Source: Whalleya microplaca (lineage: Eukaryota; Ascomycota; Sordariomycetes; Xylariales; Xylariaceae). Taken from it: a stretch of DNA of 64,000 bases. The stretch's first letter is position 1. Each line of letters starts with the position of its first letter. Where the stretch lies: NCBI GenBank assembly GCA_022497155.1, contig MU385711.1, positions 62,001 through 126,000 of the forward strand, given 5' to 3'. Below the pieces are notes generated by a model. That model did not search any database. It had not been told where the DNA came from and was given only the letters and a program-made list of their open reading frames with translations. This document shows positions 22,766 through 37,013 of the stretch, in pieces. The position numbers and the translations under genes were made by a program.

Positions 22766-25700
22766 GCTTGCTCATTACAGAAGGGGGAGGGAAGGGGGAG
22801 GATCGATTCTGAGAGGTGATGTTGAAAGGTAAAGTGACCCAAGGATGAGATGGAAGACTACGTCGAGGCGGAACCTAATGCTGATGGGAAATGGTGACGG
22901 TGGGTTCAATTCAGTGCCGAGTTTGATAGGCACATAACATCAACGCGATGGGATGAGAAGCTAGAGGTTGCGATGTCAGGCAGAGCTTCAGTAAAATGGC
23001 CGGAAAGGTTTTCGCATCAGCGCCGTCGTTGTGCCCGTGGCAGAATCGTCGAAAAGCGATGCAATGTGCATTCACCTAACCTGCCTGCCTGCTTGACGCG
23101 GTTGTTGAAAGTGCCGACGCGTCCCGGCAAACGGTGGAGGCGTTGGAGGGGCAGTGGGGAATGGTGCCTTATCAAACCACTCGTGTAAGCGATAAGGAAT
23201 ACTGTAATAGAGAAATACCCGTGGACCTTACAACCTATGTAGATACATGTGTTCCATATTCTGTACTTAGGTACCTAGGTATGGACAGAGTTGTGTTAAT
23301 TAGTGATTGCCTTTCTAGCTGCGAAAACACCCGATGCTACCTGTATAGGTACCTGAATACACGCACACACGCGCACACACATATAAATATGTCCTAGTGC
23401 TGCAGTGCTGCATACATAGGTACTATTTCCTCAATTGACCTAATCTTTGTATACCTAGGTACTGCTTAGTAGACAATAGCTTGGGTGAACAAGGAATCAT
23501 CCTTAATTCACTACACAACTTCATCAAGTTATTTGTAGATTACGTACCTCTAGTACTTCACGCACTACCCCTGCTGGATAGTAATTATCTATACTGCCTT
23601 CTAGCTCCTAAAACTGCTATACACTTAGTACTAGAGCTCTAGTATCACTCCGTTGCGAGCTTCGTGACTTGGAGAGACTCAGTCATAACACCATTATCTT
23701 TATTAATTAGAGTCTGTACATCATCATTCCAACTAATAACTTTCCAATATGGCAACTGAAGCTTGGCACAACCTGATAAGACAGAGATAAGAAGTGCAAA
23801 CAGGTATAAGCCCATTTTAGATAGAGGCTCATCTATTCACTAAGGTATTGAGATTGGGGATTATTGACACATCCATCTCTTGTTACTTTTTATTATTATT
23901 ATTGTTCCTCTGCCCATTGTTTACGCCCTTTTTATTCGTCTTCGCTTTCGCATCTCTTTATGGTGGCCGCCTTGGCACATCCTACAAACTCCCCACTGAG
24001 GAGATTCAGGCCAGCACTGCCATGAGCTCTCTCATGTCTTGCTGTGCTCGTACTGATATAACAATTATGATGGAAACATCATGATGCCAAGCATAGTAAT
24101 GTGTTGGCACTTGCAGCCTTGGACCCTATTGTGGCTTGCTACTCTCTACCACGGTAGTAGTATCATGATTAATAAGACACCCCAGTTCACGCGGCGCAGC
24201 ATCGTCGTCGGTCCATCTTGATCTAACTTCATCCTACGAGCTATAATAGTTGGCGACATTAATAAGGTGATGACAGAGGAACACCTAGGACGGGAGCCCC
24301 CCTCGGTTCCACTTCCCTAAAACAACACACGGATAGACGATCATAGCAAAGCGTGACGGGGAACGGGGCCTCCACAGGGCTGCGCTTACATCCTGGTGCT
24401 CATCATTGTATCCATCCACCTGGTAGGTATCGCATCCTTTGGGCTCTCTAATCGGTCCAACCCGGATAACACGAAGGGGCAGTACCTAGATATTCAGTAT
24501 TTGTAGTTCTCCGGCAAGGAAGACTGCGGGAGACAATAGTAATAACACCTATCTACACCAACCATCAATGGAACCCGGGTCTCTTCCCCACACCAGCATT
24601 CCACCGACCGGCCGTATAAGTAATCACCATCCACGAGGGTGATGACCTATAGGGTGCGACGTAAGGCTTACCTCCATCTGTCAGGGCCGAACTTCCGCAT
24701 AGCACCATTTTATGTGATTTCCTGCTTCTGTCGTGCGTAGCAAGGAAACTATCGCGATATCGCTTATGGCCATGACGACGATGTGACTGCGCAGTTGTCA
24801 CAAGATAGCTTGCGAGATCCCAGGCTCTACGTTCTCACTGGTGGGGCCGGCATTCCGGAACACATCATCGCGAAGAAGTCCCTCGGGGGCCATGATCCTT
24901 CGTCCTGCAAGAGTCCGTGTTCACAGTCGTCAGTTGTCGCGTTTCACGGATGCACTGGAAAGCTTGTTCTTTTGGCATTGCGAATCGATTGTAGCCTGGC
25001 AATGTATATACGTCTATCTACGGAACAGACTGCCGGTCAATTTTGGGAATGATTAGGTGAGCAGATTAGATGAGAATCTCTAGTGCCGGCATTTCAACTG
25101 GCACGGGATGGGCATCTTAGATTTGTAATGTACATATATCACTGTTTGGGACGAGGGAACCGAAACTTCTTTCGCACACACATATGGTGGTCACAGTCAG
25201 CCTGATGATCAATGCATGCTCTATTGACGTCAATGGCGCCTATCCCACCCCGACAAACCACGTGGAGTGGCTTCGAGAGAACCGCGAAGCCGGATGGGAG
25301 GTGGTACGTAATACAGGGCTGATTGGTGCGTGCGTGTGCGTAGGTGGTGTGAGTGAGATTTTGGAACTTCGGCATACTACTTCGGTCATTGTAGATGTCC
25401 GACCACTATCTCCTATATCGCCCTCTTCTCCTCTGGTTCATATACCCTCTCGTCTCACGTGTATGGCCCGAGAATCTCAGGCCCCTCGAGTTCTATGTTA
25501 ATCCAATAAGCTATGTAGTCGGAGAAACTAATAAAAGCCAAAAACGGTATCATGCTAGTTATAGGGCATCTGATGTAAGGTAATATCTGTACATAGTATG
25601 AAACAACTGATTTCAACAACCCCCACCTTCGGCCCCCAAAGCCAGTGTCCAACAGGACCTGCATTGTTCCTACATTGTGCATAAGTTGCGCATGGCATCT

Positions 25701-28164
25701 TGTGCATACGATGCGTGTGCGTCGAGTTACACTCAGTCATCCGTACATATGTACATGTAAGGTCCAGATGCCAAAAGGTGATAGCTGAACAGCTAAAAAG
25801 GGAATAACGTGATGAAAACTATAACAGTCCTATATAGGTAGTAGGGGAATAATAGCAGGTATACTAGTAACCAGCAGGCACTACTTACATATATACATAG
25901 TAGTTGGCCTATCTATTTTTGGTAGGCCAATCACAGCCTCTCCCAGCTAGTTCTTAGTTGCCGAACTCGGTAGCTGCCCCACCAAACTTAATAGCTTAGC
26001 CCATATGCCCCACACTTCGTATTATATGTATGTACTTTGTATTGGGTCGCTAGAATGGTATGTAGTTAGGTATGTCGTAGGTAGTATTCGCAGTCGGAGG
26101 TGCACCATGCACATACATACCATCCATATGTCTCAGCTGGCAAAGCTTGGGGAACCTGCAGCAACGTGGTCGCAAGCGTTCTACGGTTCCTGTTTCCTGG
26201 GTCCATTTTTGGCCTGTCGTTCGATGGCCTGTGAACGCGAGCTTGACCAGGGGGTCTGCCCATGCTAAGGCGCAAACTCCGAAAGACCCGCACATGAACA
26301 ATAGCTAACTACGGACCGGTGGCCTCAGCCGCGAGGCTGGCGAGGCTGCTCCCCTTGGGTACCAATTGGAAGCCGGGATCACGGCTATCAGGTATGAACG
26401 TTAAATTGGTAGAAGGATATTGTCTAAGTACGCACTTATCATCCCTTGTTGGGGTCTGATTGGGTTGGTTGTTCAGACGTTTGCCTACGCGTCTTCTAAC
26501 GGCTATCTTGCTCATCAGAGGTATATCACTCGAAGACCAGATGCGTGATTTGTTTGATCAATCCGAAGGAGCATAAATGGGATTGAAAAAAGATATCGCA
26601 ATCCCTAAGCAACCTGCCTGGCCTGCGGGTTGTTTCATATTGATGGTGCTTGGCTGCTGCGGTGTGACGGTTGGACACGTCTTACACATGGACCTGGTAA
26701 TGTGTGCATTTGCTGCTGTGGCAGTTGGACCTAGTGCAGATCGGCTGCAACCTATCGATTGTCATTTGCGGGAAGTATGTGCATGTAAGGTGGGACAGGA
26801 AATAAAATAGAAATCAAGCTCCGCTTATTCATCCGTAACAACCGAGCATATGCATGCACACATCATCTTCAGCCAATTGGTGTATATGGAGTTGTTTTCT
26901 ATCTGTCTATCCAACGTCTCCCGCTGAGCATTTGTACCATCCCCAGACTTTCGAATAATCCTCGCCTCTATACTCGCTGAGAGCACCGATCTAGGTGTTT
27001 TAGTTGCGCCATCGTGTCCGGACGCGGCTTGTGTAGAAGACTGTTGTTACAAATGCGAATGTATGCGGAACTAGTTGGTAATCGAGCTGTACCATGCAGA
27101 CCATGAAAACCAAAGGCAGTTCCGTAAGAAGAGCAAAACCAGCTTGCTCGTCCTTTCCAGCATTCCAAACCCTGGCCCAGCTCGCTGTAAGCTCAGGTCA
27201 ATGAAGAGTAAAAATAGGTGTCCGCTTAACCCGCCATGCAGGGAACCTTTGCCGGGTGAGTCAAGCGACTGACCCCGAGAAAGTTGAGAGGGGCAAATGA
27301 AAACAAGATAAGAGGATTGGTGGATTGAAAGGAAAACGTAGGCTCAATGGAAATAAGAAACCTCCCAGTCAATATCCCAAAGAAATGAAACCTTCAAGCC
27401 TTGAAATATTCCTCCCAAAAAAACGCCTGGTATAGATATCCCGACCCTCGCTCTGATGCATAAGCTCGACCCTTGAGATGCTGTAAAAGAAAGAACAATC
27501 CAAACGAATTGTTGCTACACCCCCCAATCTCTTTCCTAAAAAGGCCATTCAAGCCATGCCGTAACATAGGGCGAATGTGTGCCAAACCGCATTAAATCCG
27601 ATCTCTTTTGTGTGTCCCAGTGATCCAATGCAACAAATGTATCCCCGCCAACGCTATGCTGAACCAATCAACAAGGAAAAGAAGCCGCTAATAGAAATAA
27701 TAGAACAATAAATAGAAGTGATCGTGCTGAGCCCGTGGGGAAAGAGTCGTGTCCGCGTATGCTGCTAAGTGATGCCAAAGTAAGGTTACCGCCGTGGGTG
27801 GAAGCGGTCAGAGATCGGGGGTGGGTCGTCTAGTAGGTAGAATCTGGTGACGTATTATAGCTTCCTCTAACTCTGTGTCTTCGATAACTCGGTGCGTGCA
27901 TCATAGCCTTCGTAGTATTCGTACAATGCCGGATCACACGGCCAGGTTGGAATCCATATTGCTTTAGCGGAGGGCCGCGGGAGCCGACGTTGATATGGTG
28001 CTGTCATGGCCAACGAACAACAAGGATAGCTGTGAAAGCTGGCGGGAAAGTCCCATGCCTTCCGGTCTAGGTCTGAAGGAATACAGATATGCGACCCAAT
28101 GCCGAAGTTCGAAGGTCAGTAACGGTGGGGAATGCCACGCACCCATTACCGAAGACAACACCCT
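22766..28164. other. gene-poor stretch, mostly noncoding
   Basis: About 5.4 kb with only short, overlapping open frames. The first 300 bases hold the promoter of the F-box gene; two purine-rich GGGGGAGG blocks lie at 22782-22802. TACCTAGGTA palindromes occur at 23272 and 23452. Low-GC sequence with dispersed TATATA and TACATA words runs from 23.2 to 26.1 kb. The last 900 bases (about 27.3-28.16 kb) probably include the 3' untranslated region of the small minus-strand gene at 28165-28413. No transposase or reverse transcriptase motif was found. Confidence 0.45.
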
Positions 28165-28413
28165 TCATCGGTATTGGCGATGTGAGCTTTGGTGCGAGTG
28201 ACTGCTGTAGTATCCCGAGTCTGAGTACGTCTGGGCTCCAGCATATGAACCATAACTGCCCGACTGAGAGTGAGTCTGGCATGCGTAGCCAACAAGGATT
28301 GTACGCTTAGTAACGCCATGCCCTGGTTGACCATATGATACACATCGATCGACCGCGTGTTGGTAATAGAGGCATCGGCAAGCCGAGTACAGCTCAACTA
28401 GTTGGTAGCACAT
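28165..28413 (-). CDS. small conserved Cys/Tyr-rich protein, 82 aa
   Basis: A short single-exon frame starting at the minus-strand ATG at 28413. The product starts MCYQLVELYSACRCLYYQH, followed by DRC, YGQPGH and TRTI/LVGYACQTHS-like sequence, and ends in a Ser/Tyr/His-rich tail. I recall this start pattern (MCYQ..E.Y..CRCLY..H..D.C) from small uncharacterised ascomycete proteins; no function is known to me. Five Cys residues and the GYAC segment suggest a metal-binding or compact fold, but this is a guess. The sequence upstream on the minus strand is A/C- and pyrimidine-rich with AACTCACA directly before the ATG, as in fungal leaders. After the TGA stop the same frame stays open for about 66 more codons to 27964. 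It is the only gene I can support in about 15 kb. Confidence 0.6.
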   Translation of the reverse strand: MCYQLVELYSACRCLYYQHAVDRCVSYGQPGHGVTKRTILVGYACQTHSQSGSYGSYAGAQTYSDSGYYSSHSHQSSHRQYR

Positions 28414-29316
28414 TGTGAGTTGCGCAAAAACTCAAAGAGTAGTAGGTATGGATGATAATAATGACGATTGTATCGTCCAGGAAGTCGACCAGGGGTAGAG
28501 GAAGGATGAGAATGGTTGAATTGGCTTTTTAGCGTCTACCAATGATTTCTTCCTCTTGTGAGTTTGTGTGAGTGCGTGATGTGTGGTGTGTAGTGTGCGT
28601 TTGCTCAAATCAGTGGTGTAATAGATGCTCACGGGAACGATGGGAGGCAAGGGAAGAACAGCACGAATTCAAGGGCAGCAAAGAATATGAAATATATGAA
28701 AACAGAAGCCGACCCAGAGGACACAAATAGGAAACGACGGGAAAGTGAGTGTGTGCAGGTGACTGGTATGAGTCGAACGAAGGACTATCCGTACGTCAAC
28801 GCAAGAGAGGCATCGTAGCCTTATACCCGCTTGCAGCCTGGCGAGGTTGCGCACAACAAGCCATGGCGACAGGGGGAGGGAGCAGGGGCGAAGGCCGCAA
28901 GTGACGACAGAGTCTCACCCCATTAGTCGTCTTGACTAAGTCCGTATCTCTTGCATGCACCTGGCTGCACTTACCTGCATATCAACCAGATGATGGTAAT
29001 GCTCGTACATGGGCACCATGGCGCAGGGGATGGATTTGGGGGGGGTGCCAGGTGCCAGGTGCCTTGCTACGATGGGTAAAGAGCGATGCGCAGCGCAGCC
29101 ATCGTGTACCTTTCATGGGATGGTTCGGGCTGGAGGGCAGGGCGAGAGAGGATGGTATAGGTCCCACTATGCCGGGAACCACCCGCAAAGCAACGCACTA
29201 GCGTCCATACTGGGAGAGTACTTGTAGGTACGGTAAGAAGTGTACTCGATTCTCGGATGATCAGGTGAAGGGGACCAGGACCAGAATTCAGTTAGAGTGG
29301 AGTGTGTATTTCTGGT

Positions 29317-29348
29317 GTATGTATGTATGTATGTATGTATGTATGTAT
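29317..29348. repeat. (GTAT)8 microsatellite
   Basis: Eight perfect GTAT units over 32 bases, followed by further TGTG and TGTATG words. Noncoding. Confidence 0.93.
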
Positions 29349-30812
29349 ATGTTCCTGTTGGTGTGTGTGTAAGGATTGTAAAGATATGTATGTATGGCTT
29401 GTGCGATGGTGGTTCGCGGTAGGACAATGATTAGAACCACAGCTTTTTTAGCCTGTTGCCCGGGGCTTTTTGCTATACTATAGCAGTTAGACAGATGGGA
29501 ATCTTCCTTTTCCCCATTTCCCTTCCCCCTCTTCTCGTGTCTTTCGGATCAGAAAGTCACCCGCGCCCGTGCTTGGCCGGGAATTTTGAGAATGGGAATG
29601 GGAAGAAAGTTCCAAGTGGAGACAGACCGACGACCGACCTGACCTTGCAGGGCTGATAATCTAGGTACCTAGCAGCCCTAGGTAGGTCATGTGCAGCACT
29701 GGCCCAGGACTTTAGGCCTGCCTGGCAGCCTGGATGAGGTACGCATTATGTATCTGGATGTATGTACTTGCTGTACTTGCTACGTACTTAGAGGTAGCAT
29801 CAATTGATGCTGCCAAATACTCATGTTGCCTCTAGGTAGATTGATGTTTGTGCTGCTGCGTACCTACATGTAGGAATCAAACTACAATGTATGTACGTGC
29901 CTACGGAATGACTCCAACAGGGCACACAAGAAGTCGGATATAACAGAACACAGAGCTCCCTGCTTTTCTTACCTCCAGTCGGTACCTACCAGGTATAGAT
30001 CGTTGGCGCACTCGCTTATGTACAATACTACACAGTACATGCATACCCACTTATACGCGTGTACTGCGTATAGATAGAATGGATACGAATTAGCAGCGGA
30101 AACGGGCCAATCTACGCCCTTCCACGCCGGCCCGAAGATGAGTTGATGAACTCGATGCATACATGCAGACAGACATGTTAGTATGTACAGATTACATGCC
30201 TATACTCTTACAATCCAGACAGGTGTTGTTCGCGTGTTTCAAAACATCTATACATAGGAACCTAGGTGTTATTACCTACCAAGAACATAGGTTATCCGGG
30301 AAGAAGAGCTTTTTTTACGTGCTCAGCTAACTACATGACATGCGCCAGCTCTCACAACACAGAAGATAATTATAGCCAGCAGGCCCGATAGCTACTCGCA
30401 GTGCTCATTGCCGCTTACAATCGCCTAACCACAGGTGTTGTTGTGCGACTGAGTCTGATGAAATGCAGTCAGAATATATATGTATGTAGGGTACCTTTAA
30501 ACCTTGGAAGTCTAAAGAAAGAAAATGCAGCCCTGTTGTGCAACTGCTTGCCTGGGGGTTATTTCAGTCTATCGTAATATCGCCACGCCGTTTCTATCTA
30601 GGGGCTCAAACCCACGCCACCCGACTTGAAGTTTCGGTTGTCGTTCGAATTGGACCGGTGGCGACACCGGCCAACTACCGTATCGCAACACTAGCACTAT
30701 AATTATTATTCATTCTTATTCATTCACCTGTTATTAGAAGAGTCATATCAGAGTATGCCTTGCGATCGTTCATCCCAATTATGCCGGCCGCCCGGGGACA
30801 ATAATAGCCGTA

Positions 30813-30827
30813 GGCAGGCAGGCAGGC

Positions 30828-30884
<57 letters not shown>
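30813..30884. repeat. (GGCA)4(GACA)14 compound microsatellite
   Basis: Four GGCA units (30813-30828) run directly into fourteen GACA units (30829-30884). The same repeat family occurs in opposite orientation at 37014. Confidence 0.95.
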
Positions 30885-33800
30885 CTACCTATACCTGCAG
30901 CCTAGGGATTACAAAGAGACCAAAACTTATACCCCGGCCCCGACTTCGAAGACGTTAAGTGACGAATGTATATGTGTATATGCGCATTTGAAGATCGCGG
31001 GATCTCCAGTGTTCTTCCATGTTGGTGGTCAGCAAACGTCAGAATGCATTGCACATGAAAACGTGTTAACAGAAAGATCTAGCAATGCGCATCTGAATAA
31101 AGATGACGAGACGGGTAGTAGTCCATCCGTTTTGATTCACAGTGTAGAGATGGTCAGCAATCAATGTCTTTGGCTCTCCTAGTTACATTATTCAACAATC
31201 TGTCTAAAAAGTAAATCTTACACATTTGGCTACCTCAATAATCTAGTGTTTGTTGCATTAAAGCCTATTTATTATAGAGAACACACCAGGGCAATCTCTA
31301 AATCTCTAATGTATATGTATGTATAACGATTGGCTACCATACGGCTCCTGCTGCTAGTCGGCTTTACATAGGTACAGTATGATGGCTGCAAATGTGGCTT
31401 GTGAGGTATATCGTATGTGTTTGTACGCCTATTCTCCCAATCCCGTATCCCGTATCTTAAAAAGATCTTGATCTGTCAGACGTGAGGGTGCCCGGGATGA
31501 TGACGAAACCCGTTTTAGGGATACCCAGGGCCTTGGAGACGGAGCGCTTGGTGCTTACGGCTAACCAGAGTACCTGGATTAGTAGCCAGTCCCGTGGTGA
31601 TTACACAACGTCTAGTCTTCAAACCGAGAACCAGGTACGGTTTACACACATAATCACATGAAAACGGCATACCAGGGGATGCCGGACCATTGATTACCGT
31701 GTTCCGATTAATGATTAATAAATCGCTATTCCGTACTCCGAGGGGGGAATGCAATAAAAAGGAGGGCCAAATCCACCTTCGACCCAATTAGTAAAACTAG
31801 TATAAAGTTAGCAATTGTATATTCTGTTCCAAGCCGCCTTCGATGTTGGTGTTGTTACATACCACAATAGTATGGTACCTAGGTAGGTATTCTCCAGTGT
31901 ATATGTGCATGTGCTATAAGTGCCTAAGTGGGCATGTACTGTCAAGTACCTACCTAGGTAGAATTTAGTTGACGACCTTCCCGAGAGATTCGTAACATTG
32001 CCCAATAGAAGATTACCGTTACCGCCTACCTAGGTAGCCCACTGAAGCGGATTACGAGTTATACTATGTAGGGAGGGAGGAATAGTGTAAGGTACCTAGT
32101 GCTGAGACCCTGTCTACATTAGGTAGTGTGGGAATTCCAATGGAGTCCTTGGATGCACTTGAATGCAAAAGGCATCCATTATCTTGCATGTCCGCTGCAG
32201 GTATGTCTCGAAACCCTCAGAAAGTGAAACAGGTCTCAATTCTCGATCTGTGAATCTCAACACCATGATCGACGTGGCTGCAACCACTTCCAGAGTCCTG
32301 GGTCCGGTGTATACGCAGTATGGAAAGACCTACATTAGTAACCTAGCAGCCTAACCTACATACGCAGTCCCTGCCTGCATACTTCCTACATACATGCAGG
32401 TAGATAGTGTCCTAGCAGGCCTAGGTAGGAACTTCAATGTTCTATACCTGTATATCGTCCTAGTTTACCTAGACCAGGTAACCTCTTCTGCAAGCATGAC
32501 TATTACACGTAGCACTACCTCAGTAGATACCTACAGCATTACGATTTCAAGCCACATTCGGAACCTCGAGCATCACCGGCTTCAATTTGTCAGATTGCTA
32601 CCTAATCCGATTAGCGAGCACCCCGTGATATCCTAACTATGTGTCTAATCTACATGTAGTATTAAGCATGTTTCTCTTTACCGACCAAACGTCAGCGCCG
32701 TTGCTTGGCGTGCCCATCTCCTCCGCAGTAGAGTCAAATGCTTCAGAGCTTGAGAGGCGCAATGCGTTTCCACCGGTAACTAACGCCTTTCCTTCTCTCT
32801 CTAGCGCTAGAATACGACTCCGGCGTGACTCTTATTACATTGTACGTGCCTTATTACTCACATACGCAGACTACGCGGACCCGGACTCGGTGTAGTTGAG
32901 GCATCGTACATTACGGTTGCGTAAACAACCGAGATCGAGAGATCTCAGCAGGCATCTCATGCATCTCGTCAATCTTGTCAATGACTTCACTTGGGCGGCT
33001 ATAGGCGCGATCGCTGTCAGCCTGATGATCACTATCTTGCTCAAGCCAGTCAGCCTTACCCACGGGGTCGTTCACCGTTCACCGTTCCCAAGCATGAGAA
33101 GAGTCACAGAGTAGTTCCTGTGACGGTATCTTCCGGAATTCCTTCAATTCCTCGATTGTGGGGTATCGGCCCTCGCCACGCCACCAATCGTCTTCTCTCC
33201 ACGGTTACATCAGTGAGTTATTCGGCCGGGTTTCCTTGTCATTCTGTCTCTAGGTGCATACTACTAGGTTCGCTGGTTCAGTAGGCGGTATCGCATGACT
33301 CCAACCTGCGTCGCTGCGCCTCAGAAGTGGCTGTCTGATCAGTGATAGACCATCAAACGGCCCCCAACCAGGGCTCAACGGCCTCAGAAATCAATTAATA
33401 ACCGGACCTTAGCGGTTAGGTCCTCCATTACAATCTCCTGCATCACGAAACCCGGCAAAATCTCCCGCTATTACTCCACCGGCTCAACGGCGACGCCGGC
33501 GGAGACATTAACAATTATCAGATTACACACGTTCTAAGCTATGTTATACTATACTATCCTATACTAACTGAAGCAATGAAGCGGCACGCTCGGAAGCTTT
33601 CTATCACGGTTTCAGGCAGCAGTCCGGGATGCGCATAACTGCTATCATCTGAACATGCGACCGGTAAGCATCTACATCATGGCTCGTTTATCCCAAGTCA
33701 CTTGCGTAGGTATATACGCCCTTCCCACTTGGCGGACAGATAGACAAACAGTATGCCCATTGCCAGAATCACGCCCCCGCGCCCCGGAGGCAAGGGATAT

Positions 33801-35121
33801 ATTCCGCCCCCTATATCGTCGGTTTGGTATCGTGACTGAAAATAACGGATGGGATTTTTTTCGGACCGTCTGCCTGCTGAGGAGTTCTCTCGATAGTCAT
33901 GCTTTTGAAGGTTATGCCTGGATCTAGTTAGGGCATCATCCTGCCAGGCCCATCGCGGGGCTTGGCCCGCCCGCATCGAGCGTCAGCCTCAACGGCGGCC
34001 CGCCAAGCACCCTACTACATCTTCCTATGGTCTTACGATGGCTATCGTCATTGCTCTGAACCGTCCCTGACAATGGCGGCATCGAGCTATAGCGTTCCGC
34101 CGCCGCGCCTGATTTCTCCGTGCATGTAGGAATGAAGGCAGGGCGCGTCTGAGGTCGTAGAACGCTGCCAATACCTACGGCCCGCCCCGTCATCATTCCA
34201 AATGATCCACCCTTGCTGGCGCGGTGCAGAACCTAGGTGAAGCCCACGGATCTCAGGGATTCATCAGCCGTGCTAGGGTTTTAAGCCCTGGATGCTCACC
34301 GCATCTATCTCTTCAGAAGCCAGTATCCGCTTTCCAAGACAAGTTCCTCCCGTTGTCTGCGGTATATTCAACATAGCATGGAATCATTGCATTCACACCG
34401 CAAATCATAGCCAATCAACACTAGCCTCGTCGTATATATGCAGTCGTGTGGCTCAACTGAATGTTCATGGCATCCATCAAGGCTGCCTCAAATCTCGACG
34501 GGCATTGTTGCGTTGTTGAACTGGTTAACTCAAATTACTGACGGACCCCGTCCTACCAGATTCTAATTTAGCTATACTGACATGTTACAATGTCGATCAA
34601 GCGGGCATGTACGAGCTTGTATGATGACAGTGTCACTCTACTCGATATGCAGGATACAGACGAGCTATCACACCACCTTGGGTCGTTTATAAGCCCGATA
34701 GGGAGAGGTAGAGAATATGTACGACAAGCTACTTACTTGCTGAGCCTCAACGGTCTTGTCCCATTGTTCAAGAACGAATATTATTTTCGGATGTACAAAC
34801 AGGCGAATCGCGTTTAGGTTGCCTTGGTTCAGTCTACCGTATGAAGAGATCGCTGTCCCATCAGCTCCTTTTCTGGAGCCCATAGAATTACGGAACATGA
34901 CTTCGAGCCTCGGATATTCTCTTACTATGGGTTTGTCTCTTGAAAGGGCCCGTATTTTAAGTATTACCTACATGCTTAGAAGACCACCTCGTGGTTTCAT
35001 GTTTGCATTCTAGATATAATAGGTTTGTGTAAGGTGAGCTAGCTGAATAGCATCAGGGCAGCCACTGACGATGGCGCGGAGTCAGCCCTACCAACGGCCC
35101 TCGCATTAGCCTCATCTTGTC

Positions 35122-35712
35122 TCATTCGCGCTTACTGGTTGCCAAAAATGATATATATCTAGTGGCATAGGGAAACTTTGCAGATTGGTACTCTGCGTCT
35201 ATGTCCCCACCTATTTTGTAGCTTACAGGTCGAAGTTCGGGTACCGAATCGTGTCTTGAGTTATTTGTACCGAGGCCTACCTGAGGTTGCATATGTTGCG
35301 TCGCATGTACTACCCTGGAATATGCAAGACATTTGCAGGATACCCGTGTTCGTCGCTTGGTCGGCGAAGAACCCCCTTCGTTTCTGCTATCGTCCGCCAC
35401 CATGGCTAGGGGCAGAGCAGGAACACACCGAACCCTACGGCGGCCCGCCTCCCCGTCATGGCGAAAGACGCCGTGGATACCGGGCAGAAAGAGGTCGCCG
35501 ATAGGGGCGGCGTTCATCATCTTCTCTTCGCCGTTACACGGGGAGAAGGAAAGCTTCCGTTGCAGCGCATGAACTTCTGTACGCCACCCCAACGCTAGGG
35601 CCGCAGCCACCAAACGGGCTGGCGGAAATGCTACATAAACTGGGAAACGAGATCGCCCTTCGATTCGGTGATGGGCTCCCTTACATATGCGATCCAACCG
35701 AATGAATTCCAT
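35122..35712 (-). other. unidentified 196-codon open frame, possibly not a gene
   Basis: The longest open frame of the gene-poor block. It would start at an ATG at 35712 and encode a basic, Arg-rich product with no signal peptide, membrane segment or domain I recognise. The central part (35.38-35.65 kb) is GC-rich, which by itself opens frames: the opposite strand is also open for 108 codons over the same bases. No intron or family support. It could be a chance frame or the remains of a gene. Confidence 0.2.
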
Positions 35713-37013
35713 AATTCGTCCCTTGCATATGTACGCACTCTACATATGTACCGTTGTACTACTCGACAAACTAATTATTATAGCCTTGTAGCAACAACCT
35801 CGCGTCATTATTATATTGTCAGTACCGTAGATATCGCAACACATGTCAGCTATCTGGCAAAGTACATGTATCCCTCGTATTTGTAACTCCTTTAAGATCT
35901 GATACCGAGGGGAAGGAAGCTGGATCTTGGGGCGCTCGGGTAAGCAGCCCACTCGGGGAACCTAGTGTCTATCATTCTCCGGCTCAGCCTCCCCTTTTCT
36001 GAGCCGTCATAGGCTACTATAATCAGTGAGTAAAGAATAACATACGAAATGGCCACCGGTCAGAACAAATGACAGAGGGCACAAATGATAGGTCGAGTGG
36101 ACGAGTAAAAGAAGGCAAGAAGGCAAGAAGGAAGAGAAAAAGGGAGACGAGGGAGGCTATCCCAGAGATGTAGACTCGTGTATCTATCTGTATTCGCACT
36201 CCTCCTACTTCCTCCTCCGCATTTGCCCCCGGCCGCCAAAGTTCTCAGCGCTCGCTCGCCTCAATTATTATCGACGGGAGGTAGTGGATGGGGAAGCGTG
36301 GAAGGGCGGAAGGGCGGAGGGGCGAAAAGGGCGAAGAGGCGAAAAGGGCATATAGATCAATATCGACCTAGAAACGTACATACATATGTAGAAAAAGGCG
36401 ATGAACAGCTAGCTGCCACCACCTTCCATCACGCCCGCGTGTGTCTGGTCTGGTCTCGCCCCATTCACGATTTCTCTGCTTCCATCTATCTCTACACCGA
36501 AGCCACGTGCGTATGTATCACAGCACACCTGCCTAGCCCTTCGGTGTAAGACCTACCTACCTACCTACCTCCTGACTCCTCCTCCTCCTCACGAATCCTT
36601 CCCGCCTCCCGACTCCCGACTCCTTTGCCAAGTACCACTGCCGAGTCCAGGCGAACTAGGCATCCAAGGCACGGCTAGTATCGCGGGCAGATATGATATG
36701 GGGGGCAAAACGGGGCGGGAGGAAGATAGGTAGGTCCATTGGCTGGATTAGTCAGTCTCAGTCAATCAGTCAGTCAGTCTCAGTCATATCCTTCTAGAAG
36801 GAACCGGAAGGGTAACACGAACCCACACCCACACCCACACTCACACACCAACAAAACTGAAAACCGAGGAAGGATGACTGACTGACGGTGATGATGAGTG
36901 AGACCAAGACAAAGACAGGAGGGACAGACAGACACACAGAGGACAGAGGAGCCGGCTCCACATACACACAACAATCTCGAATATCCGCCACAGACAGACG
37001 GGACACGATTGGG

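Noticed and set aside
25184..25501. 105-codon plus-strand frame with an exon-like stretch (NHVEWLRENREAGWEV) before a GTACGT
   Set aside because: No partner exon and no family recognised; surrounding sequence is low-GC and repeat-rich.
33655..34196. Open frames on both strands in a GC-richer island (90 codons plus, 86 and 92 codons minus)
   Set aside because: No domain, overlapping on both strands, no intron signals that join them to neighbours. Possibly gene debris but not supportable.
36178..36549. 123-codon plus-strand frame in the repeat-rich zone
   Set aside because: Composition follows the GGGCGGAAGGGCGG-type DNA; no recognisable start context, domain or splice partner.
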